DNA from: Streptomyces alboniger
GTDB taxonomy: Bacteria; Actinomycetota; Actinomycetes; Streptomycetales; Streptomycetaceae
NCBI RefSeq assembly: GCF_008704395.1
Contig: NZ_CP023695.1
Location: 2,604,001-2,668,000 of the forward strand
DNA length: 64,000 nt
Direction: 5' to 3'
In this document: one piece after another, positions 1 to 12,813 of the stretch
Position numbering within the stretch: the first letter of the stretch is position 1
How the letters are laid out: each line of letters starts with the position of its first letter
The notes under the pieces: model-generated
What the model saw: the letters and a program-made list of their open reading frames with translations, nothing else
Told to the model about the DNA's origin: nothing
Database searches by the model: none
Made by a program: the position numbers and the translations under genes

Positions 1-178
1 TCTGCGGGTCCGACAACACCTCGTACGCGGCGTTGATCTCCTTGAAGCGCTCCTGAGTCTTCGGGTCCGGATTCACATCCGGGTGAAGCTCACGCGCCAG
101 CCTCCGGAAGGCCTTCTTGATCTCGTCCTGGGAAGCGTCGCGGCGCACGCCGAGTACGGCGTAGTAGTCCGTGGCCAC
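1..178 (-). CDS. dnaJ: DnaJ co-chaperone, N-terminal part (gene runs off the window)
   Basis: Only the first 59 codons are inside the window. Reading leftward from a GTG at 178, the protein begins [16 protein letters not shown] and continues into a J domain with the invariant HPD tripeptide at residues 32-34, which stimulates DnaK ATPase. The gene starts directly after the hrcA stop codon at 179-181, so the two are one transcript and translation is probably coupled. In Streptomyces this is the second dnaJ (the dnaJ2-hrcA arrangement), separate from the dnaK operon copy; that assignment comes from family knowledge. The remainder, including any zinc-finger and C-terminal domains, is not visible. 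Confidence 0.93.
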   Translation of the reverse strand, partial: MATDYYAVLGVRRDASQDEIKKAFRRLARELHPDVNPDPKTQERFKEINAAYEVLSDPQ

Positions 179-1195
179 TTACGACTCCGCCAGGATCTGT
201 CCGACGTAACGTGCCACTGCGCGTACTGCTCCCATCGTTCCCGGATAGTCCATGCGGGTCGGTCCGACCACGCCTAGTTTCGCGACTGCCTCGCTCCCCG
301 AACCGTAGCCGACCGAGACCACGGAGGTGGAGCTGAGGCCCTCATGGGCGTTCTCATGACCGATCCGTACGGCCATGCCCGAATCCTGCACCTCACCAAG
401 CAACTTGAGGAGCACGACCTGCTCCTCAAGGGCTTCGAGAACGGGCCGGATCGTGAGGGGAAAGTCATGTCCGAAGCGGGTGAGATTGGCGGTCCCGCCG
501 ATCATCAGCCGCTCCTCGGTCTCCTCGACGAGTGTTTCGAGGAGGGTGGAGAGGACCGTCGCGACCGTACCGCGGTCCTCGGTCTCGAAGCTCTCGGGCA
601 GGTCCTGCACCAGCTGCGGCACATCCGCGAAGCGGCGGCCCGCGACCCTGCTGTTGAGGCGCGCCCGCAGATCCGCGAGCGACGTCTCGCCGAAGGGCGC
701 CGGACAGTCGATCATCCGCTGCTCGACCCGGCCCGTGTCCGTGATCAGTACGAGCATCAGCCGGGCCGGCGCGAGCGAGAGCAGCTCCACGTGCCGCACC
801 GTCGACCGCGTGAGCGACGGGTACTGCACGACGGCGACCTGCCGGGTCAGCTGCGCGAGCAGCCGGACCGTGCGCCCCACCACGTCGTCGAGGTCGACGG
901 CGCCGTCGAGGAAGTTCTGGATGGCGCGCCGCTCGGGCGCGGTCATCGGCTTGACGCCCGCGAGCTTGTCGACGAAGAGGCGGTAGCCCTTGTCCGTCGG
1001 GATGCGCCCGGCGCTGGTGTGGGGCTGGGCGATGAACCCCTCCTCCTCCAGCGCCGCCATGTCGTTGCGCACCGTGGCCGGGGAGACGCCGAGACTGTGC
1101 CGCTCGGTGAGCGCCTTGGAGCCGACCGGCTCCTCCGTCCCGACATAGTCGTGGACGATGGCGCGCAGCACTTCGAGCCTGCGTTCACTGAGCAT
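179..1195 (-). CDS. hrcA: Heat-inducible transcription repressor HrcA
   Basis: HrcA represses chaperone genes by binding the CIRCE element. The 338-residue product has the usual length and starts [15 protein letters not shown] winged-helix region follows at about residues 20-65, including [20 protein letters not shown], and the rest is the HrcA dimerisation domain. I chose the ATG at 1195 because GGAGG lies 8 nt upstream of it. A GTG at 1204 is also in frame but directly abuts the ribosome site. A CIRCE operator sits 43 bp upstream of the start, so the gene is almost certainly autoregulated together with dnaJ. Confidence 0.95.
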   Translation of the reverse strand: MLSERRLEVLRAIVHDYVGTEEPVGSKALTERHSLGVSPATVRNDMAALEEEGFIAQPHTSAGRIPTDKGYRLFVDKLAGVKPMTAPERRAIQNFLDGAVDLDDVVGRTVRLLAQLTRQVAVVQYPSLTRSTVRHVELLSLAPARLMLVLITDTGRVEQRMIDCPAPFGETSLADLRARLNSRVAGRRFADVPQLVQDLPESFETEDRGTVATVLSTLLETLVEETEERLMIGGTANLTRFGHDFPLTIRPVLEALEEQVVLLKLLGEVQDSGMAVRIGHENAHEGLSSTSVVSVGYGSGSEAVAKLGVVGPTRMDYPGTMGAVRAVARYVGQILAES

Positions 1196-1237
1196 CGCGC
1201 ACACCTCCAGCCGTCATCCGTCGCGGTGGTCCCCTGC

Positions 1238-1264
1238 CTGGCACTCAACGCGGGTGAGTGCCAG
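1238..1264. promoter_or_regulatory. CIRCE operator with adjacent -35 box
   Basis: This is a perfect 9-bp inverted repeat, CTGGCACTC-N9-GAGTGCCAG, the actinomycete form of the HrcA binding site. On the minus strand a TTGACA hexamer (1272-1267) directly precedes it, so the repeat lies inside the hrcA-dnaJ promoter. HrcA bound here would block RNA polymerase. Confidence 0.9.
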
Positions 1265-1395
1265 CCTGTCAAAAGGTCAGTGTACGGCCGTCGGGTACGG
1301 CCCCGGCAAGGCCGGACGCCACCGGACCCCATCGAGCCGTCCGGGCCCGCCCGAGCGGCCGTGCCGAGGCGCACCACAGCGGCTAGCGTCACCGT

Positions 1396-2139
1396 ATGGA
1401 TGTGGAACCGGCATGGGAAGCCGCGGGCTGGGAACGGCTCGCGCCGCGGGTGGGGCGGTGCCGCCTGCCGGTCTGGGACTGCACGGCGGGCCTCGTCGTC
1501 GGCGACGACGCCGCTCTGATGATCGAGGCGGGGTCGAGCCTGGCGGAGGGCGCGGCGCTGCGGACGCGGGCCGGGGAGATCCTCGGCGGGGGCCGCCGCG
1601 TGACGCATCTCGCGTTGACGCACCCGCACTTCGACCACGTCCTCGGGGCCGCGGCCTTCGCGGGGGTGGAGGTGTACGGCGCGGTGGGCATCGACACGGT
1701 GTTCGCCAGGGGCGCCGACGAGCTGCGGGCGGACGCGGTGCGGCACGGCGTGGACCCGGAGGCCGCGGCGGAGGCGGCGGACCTCCTCGTCCACCCGCGC
1801 CACTTGGTGTCCGGCGAGTGGACGCTCGACCTCGGCGGCGGCGTGCAGGTCCTCCTCGCGAACGTGGGCCCCGGCCACTCGGGCCACGACCTGGTGGTCC
1901 TGGTGGCCGGTGGCGACGGCGGGCGGGAGATCGTCTTCTGCGGTGACCTGGTCGAGGAGTCGGGGGAACCGCAGGCCGGTCCGGACGCGGTGCCCTCGCA
2001 GTGGCCGGCGGCGCTGGACCGGCTGCTCGGCCTGGGCGGGGAGGACGCGCGGTATGTGCCGGGGCACGGTGCGGTGGTGGACGCGGCTTTTGTCCGTGCG
2101 CAGCGCGCCACACTGGCGGCCCGCTTCGGCGTGTCGTAG
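1396..2139 (+). CDS. Metallo-beta-lactamase-fold hydrolase
   Basis: The 247-residue cytoplasmic protein has the metallo-beta-lactamase zinc motif THPHFDH with His76, His78, Asp80 and His81. Later metal-site elements GPGHSGHD, FCGDLVEE and VPGHG are also present. The substrate cannot be read from the sequence; thioesters, glyoxalase-type esters and nucleotides are all used by this fold. There is no ribosome site. The hexamer TAGCGT (1384-1389) ends 6 nt before the ATG, which suggests a leaderless transcript. The gene diverges from hrcA with about 200 bp between, and the neighbour downstream is a DUF3097 gene on the same strand. Confidence 0.85.
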   Translation: MDVEPAWEAAGWERLAPRVGRCRLPVWDCTAGLVVGDDAALMIEAGSSLAEGAALRTRAGEILGGGRRVTHLALTHPHFDHVLGAAAFAGVEVYGAVGIDTVFARGADELRADAVRHGVDPEAAAEAADLLVHPRHLVSGEWTLDLGGGVQVLLANVGPGHSGHDLVVLVAGGDGGREIVFCGDLVEESGEPQAGPDAVPSQWPAALDRLLGLGGEDARYVPGHGAVVDAAFVRAQRATLAARFGVS

Positions 2140-2174
2140 CGGGCGGTCCGCGCCTTTTTCCTATCGTCGCCGGA

Positions 2175-3050
2175 ATGCGCCCACCCGTCTCCCGCCGCCA
2201 CCCCTCCGAGGGCCCTCCGGGCCCGCAGCGCCGTATGTACTCCGCCGATCTCACACCACCTTGGAAGAAGCCGAAGCCCGTACCGGAGGTGGCGGCGGAC
2301 GCCGGCCTCGTGGTGGAGGAGCTGAGCACCGGTTTCTGCGGGGCGGTGATCCGCTGCGAGAAGACGGCGCAGGGCCCGACGGTGACGCTGGAGGACCGCT
2401 TCGGCAAGCACCGGGTCTTCCCGATGGAGCCTCGGGGTTTCCTCCTGGAGGGCAGGACGGTCACGCTCGTGCGCCCCTCGACGGCTCCGGCTTCCCCCGT
2501 ACGTCCTTCTCGCACCGCGTCCGGCTCGGTGGCCGTGCCCGGGGCGCGGGCCAGGGTCGCCCGAGCCGGCCGCATCTACGTGGAGGGCCGCCACGACGCG
2601 GAGTTGGTCGAGCGAGTATGGGGTGACGACCTGCGCATCGAGGGCGTGGTCGTCGAATACCTGGAGGGCATCGACGACCTGCCCGCGATCGTCGCGGAGT
2701 TCTCCCCGGGCCCCGACGCGCGCCTCGGCGTCCTGGTGGACCACCTGGTCCCCGGCTCCAAGGAGTCCCGCATCGCGGCCCAGGTCACCGGCGCGCACGC
2801 CCTGGTGGTCGGCCACCCCTACATCGACGTGTGGGAAGCGGTGAAACCGTCCTCGGTCGGCATCGACGCGTGGCCCAGGGTGCCGAGGGGGCGGGACTGG
2901 AAGACGGGCGTGTGCGAGGCGCTGGGCTGGCCGTCGAACACGGGGGCGGCGTGGCAGCGGATCCTGGGCTCGGTGCGCAGCTACAAGGACCTGGAGCCGG
3001 CGCTCCTCGGCCGCGTCGAGGAACTGATCGACTTCGTCACGCTCCCCTAG
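2175..3050 (+). CDS. DUF3097 family protein
   Basis: The product has 291 residues. The conserved core begins MYSADLTPPWKKPKPVPEV and continues with EELSTGFCGAVIRCE, typical of the actinobacterial DUF3097 family, whose function is unknown. A segment YVEGRHDAELVERVWGDDLR resembles the TOPRIM-like nucleotide-handling motif of such proteins; this is inference. The ATG at 2175 is preferred because TATCGT (2162-2167) ends 7 nt before it, giving a leaderless start. An internal ATG at 2235, just before the conserved core, is the alternative. The stop codon overlaps the TA target duplication of the IS element that begins at 3050. Confidence 0.8.
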   Translation: MRPPVSRRHPSEGPPGPQRRMYSADLTPPWKKPKPVPEVAADAGLVVEELSTGFCGAVIRCEKTAQGPTVTLEDRFGKHRVFPMEPRGFLLEGRTVTLVRPSTAPASPVRPSRTASGSVAVPGARARVARAGRIYVEGRHDAELVERVWGDDLRIEGVVVEYLEGIDDLPAIVAEFSPGPDARLGVLVDHLVPGSKESRIAAQVTGAHALVVGHPYIDVWEAVKPSSVGIDAWPRVPRGRDWKTGVCEALGWPSNTGAAWQRILGSVRSYKDLEPALLGRVEELIDFVTLP

Positions 3051-3221
3051 GGCCTGTCCGATAGATCAGTGGCCGGGGTGTGAACCGGGTTCCCCCACAT
3101 GGCCGCTGCGGAAAGGTTTCGGCGTTCGCGAACGGGTGAAAGCTCGCTGCTCCCCGTCTTGAGTCGGTGGTGGCATGGACAGCCTGGGGAGGAATCCACC
3201 CCTCCGTCTAAGGATGCCCTC

Positions 3222-3566
3222 ATGCGTTTCCGTACTTCCCTCGCCGCCGCCCTGGGCGCGCTCGCGCTCGTCGTCACCCTGCCCACCTCCGCCAACGCCG
3301 CGACCGGCCAGTTCGTCTTCACCTACAACCGCGACGGCAAGACCATCGAGGCCAGGCTCAACGACCCCAAGGGCCGCGAGTGCATCGACCTGGCCGAGGT
3401 CGCCGACCCGAGCGCGACTCCCGCGCACTCCCCGCGTAACCGCACCAACAGCATCGTCACCGTCTATAGCGACCTCGAATGCGAGGGCGAGTCCTTCTCC
3501 CTGAGGGCGTACAGCGGCTTCGGCGGCGAGGGCCTGAAGTTCCGCTCCGTCATCTTCAACCAGTAG
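3222..3566 (+). CDS. Small secreted protein of unknown function
   Basis: The 114-residue product begins MRFRTSLAAALGALALVV, a Sec signal peptide with probable cleavage after SANA (about residue 26). The mature part is about 88 residues with two cysteines that could form one disulfide, and looks beta-rich with many charged and aromatic positions. It resembles the many short exported Streptomyces proteins without assigned function; I do not recognise a named family. AAGGA lies about 8 nt before the ATG. The gene sits inside an IS-like element, so it may have arrived by transposition or recombination. Confidence 0.8.
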   Translation: MRFRTSLAAALGALALVVTLPTSANAATGQFVFTYNRDGKTIEARLNDPKGRECIDLAEVADPSATPAHSPRNRTNSIVTVYSDLECEGESFSLRAYSGFGGEGLKFRSVIFNQ

Positions 3567-3675
3567 CCCCGCCGCCGACGGCCCTTCCGGCTGCTCCAGT
3601 CTCAGTGGGTGAGCGACGGCTGGAGGGGCCCGGTGCTGCACCCAGCAGACGCTTCTTAGACATCGGCCCACCTGA

Positions 3676-4393
3676 TCAGGGACGAATCCAAAGGCGTACG
3701 GAAGCGACGGTCACGCTGCCATGGAACACGTACGCTCTCTTGTCGAAGCGGGTGGCCACGGCCCGATAATTCTTCAACCGGTTGATCAGCCGCTCCACCT
3801 CGTTGCGACGCTTGTAGACCGTAGTGTCGAAGCCGGTGGGCCTGCCGCCCGCGCTGCCGCGCCGCTTCCGGCTGGCCCGTTGGCCCTTTCGCCCGGAAAT
3901 GGTGTGCTTGATCTGCCTGCGCCGCAGATATCGGCGATTCCGGAGCGACGAGTAGGCTTTGTCGCCGCCCAGATGACCGGGGCGAGTACGAGGACCGCCA
4001 CCGGCCGGCGATGCACCCTCACTCGCTTCCAGGACCGGAGCCATCTCCGGCGCGTCACCCCCCTTGCCCCGGAGTGACCAGCGTGGCCAACGGCCGCAAT
4101 CCGCCCTCACCGACTACGGGGATCTTCGCCGTCAGCCCGCCCCGGGAACGGCCCAGGCCCTCGTCGGGACGGTGCTGCACCGGACGGCTGCCCTTCCCCG
4201 GAGTGCGTGGCGCCTCCCTGCGAGCGCCCGCGGCATGCTGGTGAGCCCGGCACACCGTGGAGTCCACGCTCACCATCGACCAGTCGATACCGCCGGTCGC
4301 GTCGGCATCAGCCTGGACAGCCCGCAGAACCCTCTCCCACGTGCCATCAGCATCAGTCAGATCGCCTCGCCCCACGCTGAGATGAACGATCAA
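3676..4393 (-). pseudogene. IS5-family transposase, internally deleted, two overlapping frames
   Basis: Two minus-strand frames overlap at 4055-4110. The upstream frame (4393-4055) starts MIVHLSVGRGDLTDADGTWE, where the normal N-terminus runs straight into the middle of the protein; roughly 80 residues of the DUF4096-type N-terminal domain are missing. It holds the first catalytic Asp in VSVDSTV. The downstream frame (4110-3676) holds the second Asp in GGDKAYSS and the Glu in RRNEVERLINRLK. A run of six G in the overlap, within CAAGGGGGGTGACG, could support programmed frameshifting, which is usual in this IS group. All three DDE residues are present, but the DNA-binding part is not. Confidence 0.75.
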
Positions 4394-4462
4394 GACACAA
4401 GCCAGTCACACGACCCACCGGACAGGCCCTAGCGGGACCTGGCCTCGGGGCACTTTCACGGC

Positions 4463-4548
4463 CTCTCCCACCCACCCGCCCGTTTACCCCGCATCAACCA
4501 CTCCCGCAGAGCCCACCCGGAGACCGAGCGGGCGGGCTGGTGGGAGAG
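4463..4548. repeat. Imperfect 20-bp inverted repeat
   Basis: The arms at 4463-4482 and 4529-4548 match at 18 of 20 positions, with a 46-nt loop. The repeat lies between the IS right end and the hemW stop codon. It may act as the hemW transcription terminator (minus strand) or be a relic of another insertion. No gene is visible in 4432-4626. Confidence 0.5.
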
Positions 4549-4626
4549 TGAGCGCCGGGCGCCCCCGACGGGCAGAGGCGGTGGAGGCGCAGAGCTAAAG
4601 CCGCAGCCTCAGGCGCCCCGCCCGCA

Positions 4627-5859
4627 TCAGTCGACCAGGTCCCGTACCACCCCGTCCGCCAACAAGCGCCCCCGCAACGTAAGCACCGCACGCCCGCCCG
4701 CGTAGGGCCCAGGCTCCAGCAGCCCCTCCGCCAGCGCCCGGCGCGCAGCCGCGAGCCCCGCCTCCTTGAGGAGGGAAAGCGGGCAGCCCTCGCGGAGCCG
4801 CAGCTCCAGCAGGATCCGCTCGACCCTGCGGTCCTCCGCGGACAGCACCTCTCGCCCGGCCCCCGGCGACCGCCCCGCCGCGAGGGCCGACGCGTACGCC
4901 CCGGGATGTTTCACGTTCCACCAGCGCACGCCCCCGGCGTGGCTGTGCGCCCCGGGCCCGGCCCCCCACCAGTCGGCGCCCCGCCAGTACAGCTCGTTGT
5001 GCAGGCACCGCCCCGCCTCGGAGGTGGCCCAGTTGGAGACCTCGTACCACTCGAAGCCCGCGGCCCCCAGCACCTCGTCCGCGATCAGGTACCGGTCCGC
5101 GTGGACGTCGTCGTCCGTCATCGGGACCTCGCCGCGCCGGATCCGCCGCGCCAGCTGCGTACCCTCCTCCACGATCAGGGCGTACGCGCTGACGTGGTCA
5201 GGACCGGCCCCGATCGCCGCGTCCAGCGAGGCCCGCCAGTCCTCGTCCGTCTCCCCCGGCGTGCCGTAGATCAGGTCGAGGTTGACATGGTCGAAGCCCG
5301 CCGCCCGCGCCTCGGCGACGCACGCCTCGGGCCGGCCCGGCGTATGGGTACGGTCGAGCACCTTCAGCACGTGCTGTCGCGCGCTCTGCATACCGAAGGA
5401 GACGCGGTTGAAGCCTCCCTCGCGCAGCTCACTCAGATACGCCGTGTCGACCGACTCCGGGTTCGCCTCGGTCGTGATCTCCGCGTCGTCCGCGAGCCCG
5501 AACTCGTCCCGGACTGCCGCCAGCATGCGTACGAGATCCCCCGCGGCCAGCAGCGTCGGCGTACCGCCCCCGACGAACACGGTCCGCACGGGCCGCGGGT
5601 CGTCGCCGAGGACCTTGCGGGCGAGGCGCACCTCGTCCACGAGGGTGTCCGCGTAGTTGTCGCGCGAGGCGAGCACACCGCCGGAGCCGCGCAGCTCGGT
5701 CGCGGTGTAGGTGTTGAAGTCGCAGTAGCCGCAGCGCGTGGCGCAGTACGGAACGTGCAGGTAGAAGCCGAGGGGGCGGGAGGCCGCGCCCTCCAGGGCG
5801 GACGCGGGCAGCGCGCCGTCCTCGGGCATGGGCTCACCATCGGGCAGTGCGGAAGGCAT
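4627..5859 (-). CDS. hemW: HemW-like radical SAM haem chaperone
   Basis: The 410-residue protein carries the radical SAM cluster motif Cys39-x3-Cys43-x2-Cys46 (HVPYCATRCGYCDF), followed by FVGGGTPTLL and TTEANPESV. The C-terminal region is the HemN-like domain. The motif spacing and length fit HemW, the haem-binding protein often annotated as oxygen-independent coproporphyrinogen III oxidase, rather than HemN itself. The ATG at 5859 is chosen because GACAAT ends 6 nt upstream, a leaderless arrangement; an in-frame start at 5895 lacks support. The gene lies downstream of the phosphatase gene on the same strand, 85 bp away. Confidence 0.88.
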   Translation of the reverse strand: MPSALPDGEPMPEDGALPASALEGAASRPLGFYLHVPYCATRCGYCDFNTYTATELRGSGGVLASRDNYADTLVDEVRLARKVLGDDPRPVRTVFVGGGTPTLLAAGDLVRMLAAVRDEFGLADDAEITTEANPESVDTAYLSELREGGFNRVSFGMQSARQHVLKVLDRTHTPGRPEACVAEARAAGFDHVNLDLIYGTPGETDEDWRASLDAAIGAGPDHVSAYALIVEEGTQLARRIRRGEVPMTDDDVHADRYLIADEVLGAAGFEWYEVSNWATSEAGRCLHNELYWRGADWWGAGPGAHSHAGGVRWWNVKHPGAYASALAAGRSPGAGREVLSAEDRRVERILLELRLREGCPLSLLKEAGLAAARRALAEGLLEPGPYAGGRAVLTLRGRLLADGVVRDLVD

Positions 5860-5944
5860 ACGTCGATTGTCCCGCACCGCGGGACACCCCCCCACCCGGT
5901 CCGCCGCGGAACAAGCCCCACCAGTGCGCCTGAAGCACCAGCAG

Positions 5945-7906
5945 CTAGTCCGCCTGAAGCACCAGCAACGCCATGTCGTCGTCCGGCGGCCGCTCCGAGA
6001 ACTCGTGCACGAGCCGCCGGATCCGCTCCGCCACGAGCGCCGCGTCGAGCCCCGCGCAGTCGGCGAAGGCCTGCGCCAGGCCGTCGCCGTCGTCGAACTG
6101 GAGCCGCCCCGAGCGCCGCTCGGTCACGCCGTCCGTGACGCACAGCAGCGTGTCGCCGGTCCGCAGGTCGAAGCTCTCGCTCGTGTACGTCTCGTCGTCG
6201 ACGACCCCGAGCAGCATCTGCGGGGACGCCGCCGCCCGCACCTCCCCCTCGGGCGACAGGAGCAGCGGCAGCGGATGCCCGGCGCATGCGATGGTGCAGC
6301 GCACGCCCCCTTCGTACGGGATCAGCTCGCCGTAGAGGAGGGAGAGGAAGCGTGAGGTGGCCCCGTCGGACGGCACGCCCCGGCCGCCCGCGACGGCGAC
6401 GACCGCGGCCGCCGCGTCCGCCGCCTCGGTCGCGTCGTCGAGGAGCAGTTGGTTGAGGCGGTCGAGGACCTCGGCGACCTGGTAGCCCTCGCGGGCGAGC
6501 AGCCGCAGCCAGGGCCGGGCGAGGCCGATGACGACGGCGGCCTCGGGCCCCTTGCCCTGGACGTCGCCGAGCGCGAAGCACCAGCGTCCGTCGCCCGCCT
6601 GGAACACGTCGTAGAAGTCGCCGCCGGGCCCGCCCTTGTCCCGCGGCTCGTACACGAGAGCGCTCTGTACGCCGGGGATCTGGGCGACCTTGCTGGGCAG
6701 CAGGCCGCGCTGGAGGACCTGGCTGATGTTGGCCTGGCGCTGGTAGCGGCGGGCGGTGCTGACGGCGAGGGCGACGCGGCGGCTGAAGTCCTCGATGAGG
6801 CCGGTGACCTCGTCGGGGAAGCGGATCAGTCCGATCCTGCCGATCAGCAGCGTACCGAGCGTGCGGCCGCCCGCGGTCAGGCGGTACGCGAGTGCCGTGC
6901 CGGGCATCCCGCCCGCCGACGTGTCGCCGGGCCAGGGGACGGGGCAGGCGCCCGAGCCCGCCGCTTCGGGCAGCCGGGGCGGGTCCTTCTCCAGGACGCG
7001 GCGCAGCTCCTCCATGCGGTGCTCGCTGGTGTGCCAGACGCGGGCGAGCCGGGCGCCCGGTGCGCCGGGGACGGCGCGGGACGGGCCCTCCGAGGCGTCG
7101 TCGAGCCAGACCGCGCACCAGTCGGCGAGCCGCGGCACGAGCAGCTGTCCGGCGAGGGCGGCCACCAGGTCCTCGTCGAACTGCCCGGCGAGCAGGTCGG
7201 ACGCCTCCGCGAGGAAGCTGAGCGCGCCGCGGTTGACCGACTCCATGTCGTGGGTGACCCGCTTGGGCAGCGGCGCGAGGATCTCCGCGGCACACAGCCC
7301 GCGCTGGAGGGTCTGCTCGCTCGCGTACGGCTCCGGTTCGTGGCCGGCCCGGACGCCCTCGACGGGCAGCCGGGCCCAGACGGTCTTGGTGCCCGTGCGG
7401 TAGGTGATGCCCCAGGACTCGGAGAGGGTCGCGACGAGTTGCAGCCCCCTCCCGTACTCGGGGGTGCCGCTGGACAGCGGCTTCGGCTCGCCGCGCACGG
7501 CGCGGGAGGGGTGGTGGTCGGAGACCTCGATGACGAGGGCGTCCGTGTCCTCACCCGGCCCGGCCTCGTCGAGCCGGCACAGCAGTTCGACGTCCGTACC
7601 CGCGTGCACGACGGCGTTGGTGACCAGCTCGCTGACCAGCAGCACGGCGTCGTCGGTGACACGGGCGGTGAGACCGGCCGCCGCGGGGACGCCCAGCTCG
7701 GACCAGTCGGCGAGGGCCGTGCGTACGAACTGGCGTGCGTCGGCCGGTGTCTCCGGGTTTCCGGGCAACGACGTACCCACCACCGCCGGCGGCCCGGAGC
7801 CTTCCGGGTCCTTGGCGGAGGCACGGAATTCGGCCTCCCCTTGCATGGGAAAGAACCCCACGGTACGGCTCCTGAGCAGTTCGGGCGAATACGCCTCAGG
7901 CGACAC
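5945..7906 (-). CDS. SpoIIE-type PP2C phosphatase with RsbW-like ATPase domain
   Basis: The 653-residue soluble protein has three parts. Residues about 55-185 form an anti-sigma-factor-like histidine kinase ATPase with [12 protein letters not shown] and [15 protein letters not shown]. Residues about 215-380 form a GAF-like sensor region. Residues about 395-650 form the PPM/SpoIIE phosphatase with [20 protein letters not shown] and the terminal DDDMALLVL. Such proteins act in partner-switching control of sigma factors by dephosphorylating anti-anti-sigma proteins. No partner gene is adjacent. The gene diverges from the hybrid kinase gene with only 57 bp between the start codons, so a shared control region and a common stress role are plausible. 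Confidence 0.88.
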   Translation of the reverse strand: MSPEAYSPELLRSRTVGFFPMQGEAEFRASAKDPEGSGPPAVVGTSLPGNPETPADARQFVRTALADWSELGVPAAAGLTARVTDDAVLLVSELVTNAVVHAGTDVELLCRLDEAGPGEDTDALVIEVSDHHPSRAVRGEPKPLSSGTPEYGRGLQLVATLSESWGITYRTGTKTVWARLPVEGVRAGHEPEPYASEQTLQRGLCAAEILAPLPKRVTHDMESVNRGALSFLAEASDLLAGQFDEDLVAALAGQLLVPRLADWCAVWLDDASEGPSRAVPGAPGARLARVWHTSEHRMEELRRVLEKDPPRLPEAAGSGACPVPWPGDTSAGGMPGTALAYRLTAGGRTLGTLLIGRIGLIRFPDEVTGLIEDFSRRVALAVSTARRYQRQANISQVLQRGLLPSKVAQIPGVQSALVYEPRDKGGPGGDFYDVFQAGDGRWCFALGDVQGKGPEAAVVIGLARPWLRLLAREGYQVAEVLDRLNQLLLDDATEAADAAAAVVAVAGGRGVPSDGATSRFLSLLYGELIPYEGGVRCTIACAGHPLPLLLSPEGEVRAAASPQMLLGVVDDETYTSESFDLRTGDTLLCVTDGVTERRSGRLQFDDGDGLAQAFADCAGLDAALVAERIRRLVHEFSERPPDDDMALLVLQAD

Positions 7907-7963
7907 CGACAGGGTGACAGACTGGCCGCGCCCATAAGCACCGAGTCACCGAAGTGGGCCGCT

Positions 7964-12190
<4,227 letters not shown>

Positions 12191-12202
12191 GACACCCTTG
12201 AT

Positions 12203-12787
12203 ATGAGTGCAGAGCCCCTGACCGACCACCGAGCGAGCATCCTCCTTGTCGACGACATGGAGGACAATCTGATGGCCCTCGAAGCAGTCCTCGGGTCCCT
12301 GAACGAGCCGCTGGTGCGGGCCCGTTCGGGAGAGGAGGCGATGAAGGCGATCCTGCGGCAGCGGTTCGCCGTGATCCTCCTGGACGTACGGATGCCGGGC
12401 ATGGACGGCTTCGAGACCGCGGCGAACATCAAACGCCTCGACCAGACCAAGGACGTGCCCATCATCTTCCTGACGGGCACCGACCACGACGCCGGGTACG
12501 CCTTCCGGGGCTACGCGACGGGCGCCGCGGACTTCCTCACCAAGCCGTTCGACCCCTGGGTGCTGCGCGCCAAGGTCACGGTCTTCCTGGAACTGCACCG
12601 CAAGAACCGCCAGCTGGAGCGGATACTGGCCCGCGAGCAGCTCCAGTTCGACGAGCTGGCCGCGCGCCTGTCCGCGATCGAGGCGCACATGGCGGCGAGC
12701 AGCCTCAAGGACGTCCTGGAGCTGCGCCACCATGTGACGCACATGGAGAAGCTGGTACAGGAGATGCGCCACGGACGCGGCCACTAG
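12203..12787 (+). CDS. Response regulator with C-terminal coiled-coil extension (OsaB-like)
   Basis: The 194-residue protein has an N-terminal receiver domain, with ILLVDDMEDN providing the acidic pocket, Asp61 in VILLDVRMPGMDG as phosphorylation site, and TKPFDPW providing the conserved Lys. Residues about 130-194 are a charged helical, probably coiled-coil tail with no DNA-binding domain. It starts 12 bp after the hybrid kinase stop, so the two are an operon and it is the natural phosphoryl acceptor or relay partner. The position and shape match the OsaB-type regulator, which is family knowledge. The output mechanism, probably protein-protein contact, is inferred. Confidence 0.85.
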   Translation: MSAEPLTDHRASILLVDDMEDNLMALEAVLGSLNEPLVRARSGEEAMKAILRQRFAVILLDVRMPGMDGFETAANIKRLDQTKDVPIIFLTGTDHDAGYAFRGYATGAADFLTKPFDPWVLRAKVTVFLELHRKNRQLERILAREQLQFDELAARLSAIEAHMAASSLKDVLELRHHVTHMEKLVQEMRHGRGH

Positions 12788-12813
12788 GGCGTGTCCGGCG
12801 GGACGGGCGGGCT

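Larger units (their letters stand above)
3050..4429. mobile_element. Degenerate IS5-family element (IS427-like) with an inserted cassette
   Basis: The outer ends are inverted copies of GGGCCTGTCCG (3050-3060 and the complement at 4419-4429). Both are flanked by TA inside CTAG (3048-3049 and 4430-4431), as expected for the 2-bp target duplication of this group. The transposase reads leftward and its stop TGA normally sits about 19 bp from the left tip. Here a 605-bp segment (3069-3673) separates the tip from that stop, and GATCA occurs on both sides (3064-3068, 3674-3678). The segment carries the secreted-protein gene at 3222-3566. The transposase has also lost an internal portion, so the element is probably immobile unless complemented in trans. 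Confidence 0.65.

Noticed and set aside
4494..4691. 65-codon minus-strand ORF past hemW
   Set aside because: It overlaps the end of hemW in another frame and runs through the inverted repeat; no coding character.
6449..7963. In-frame 505-codon extension upstream of the hybrid kinase start
   Set aside because: It runs antisense through the SpoIIE-type phosphatase gene; the translated extension is a composition artefact.
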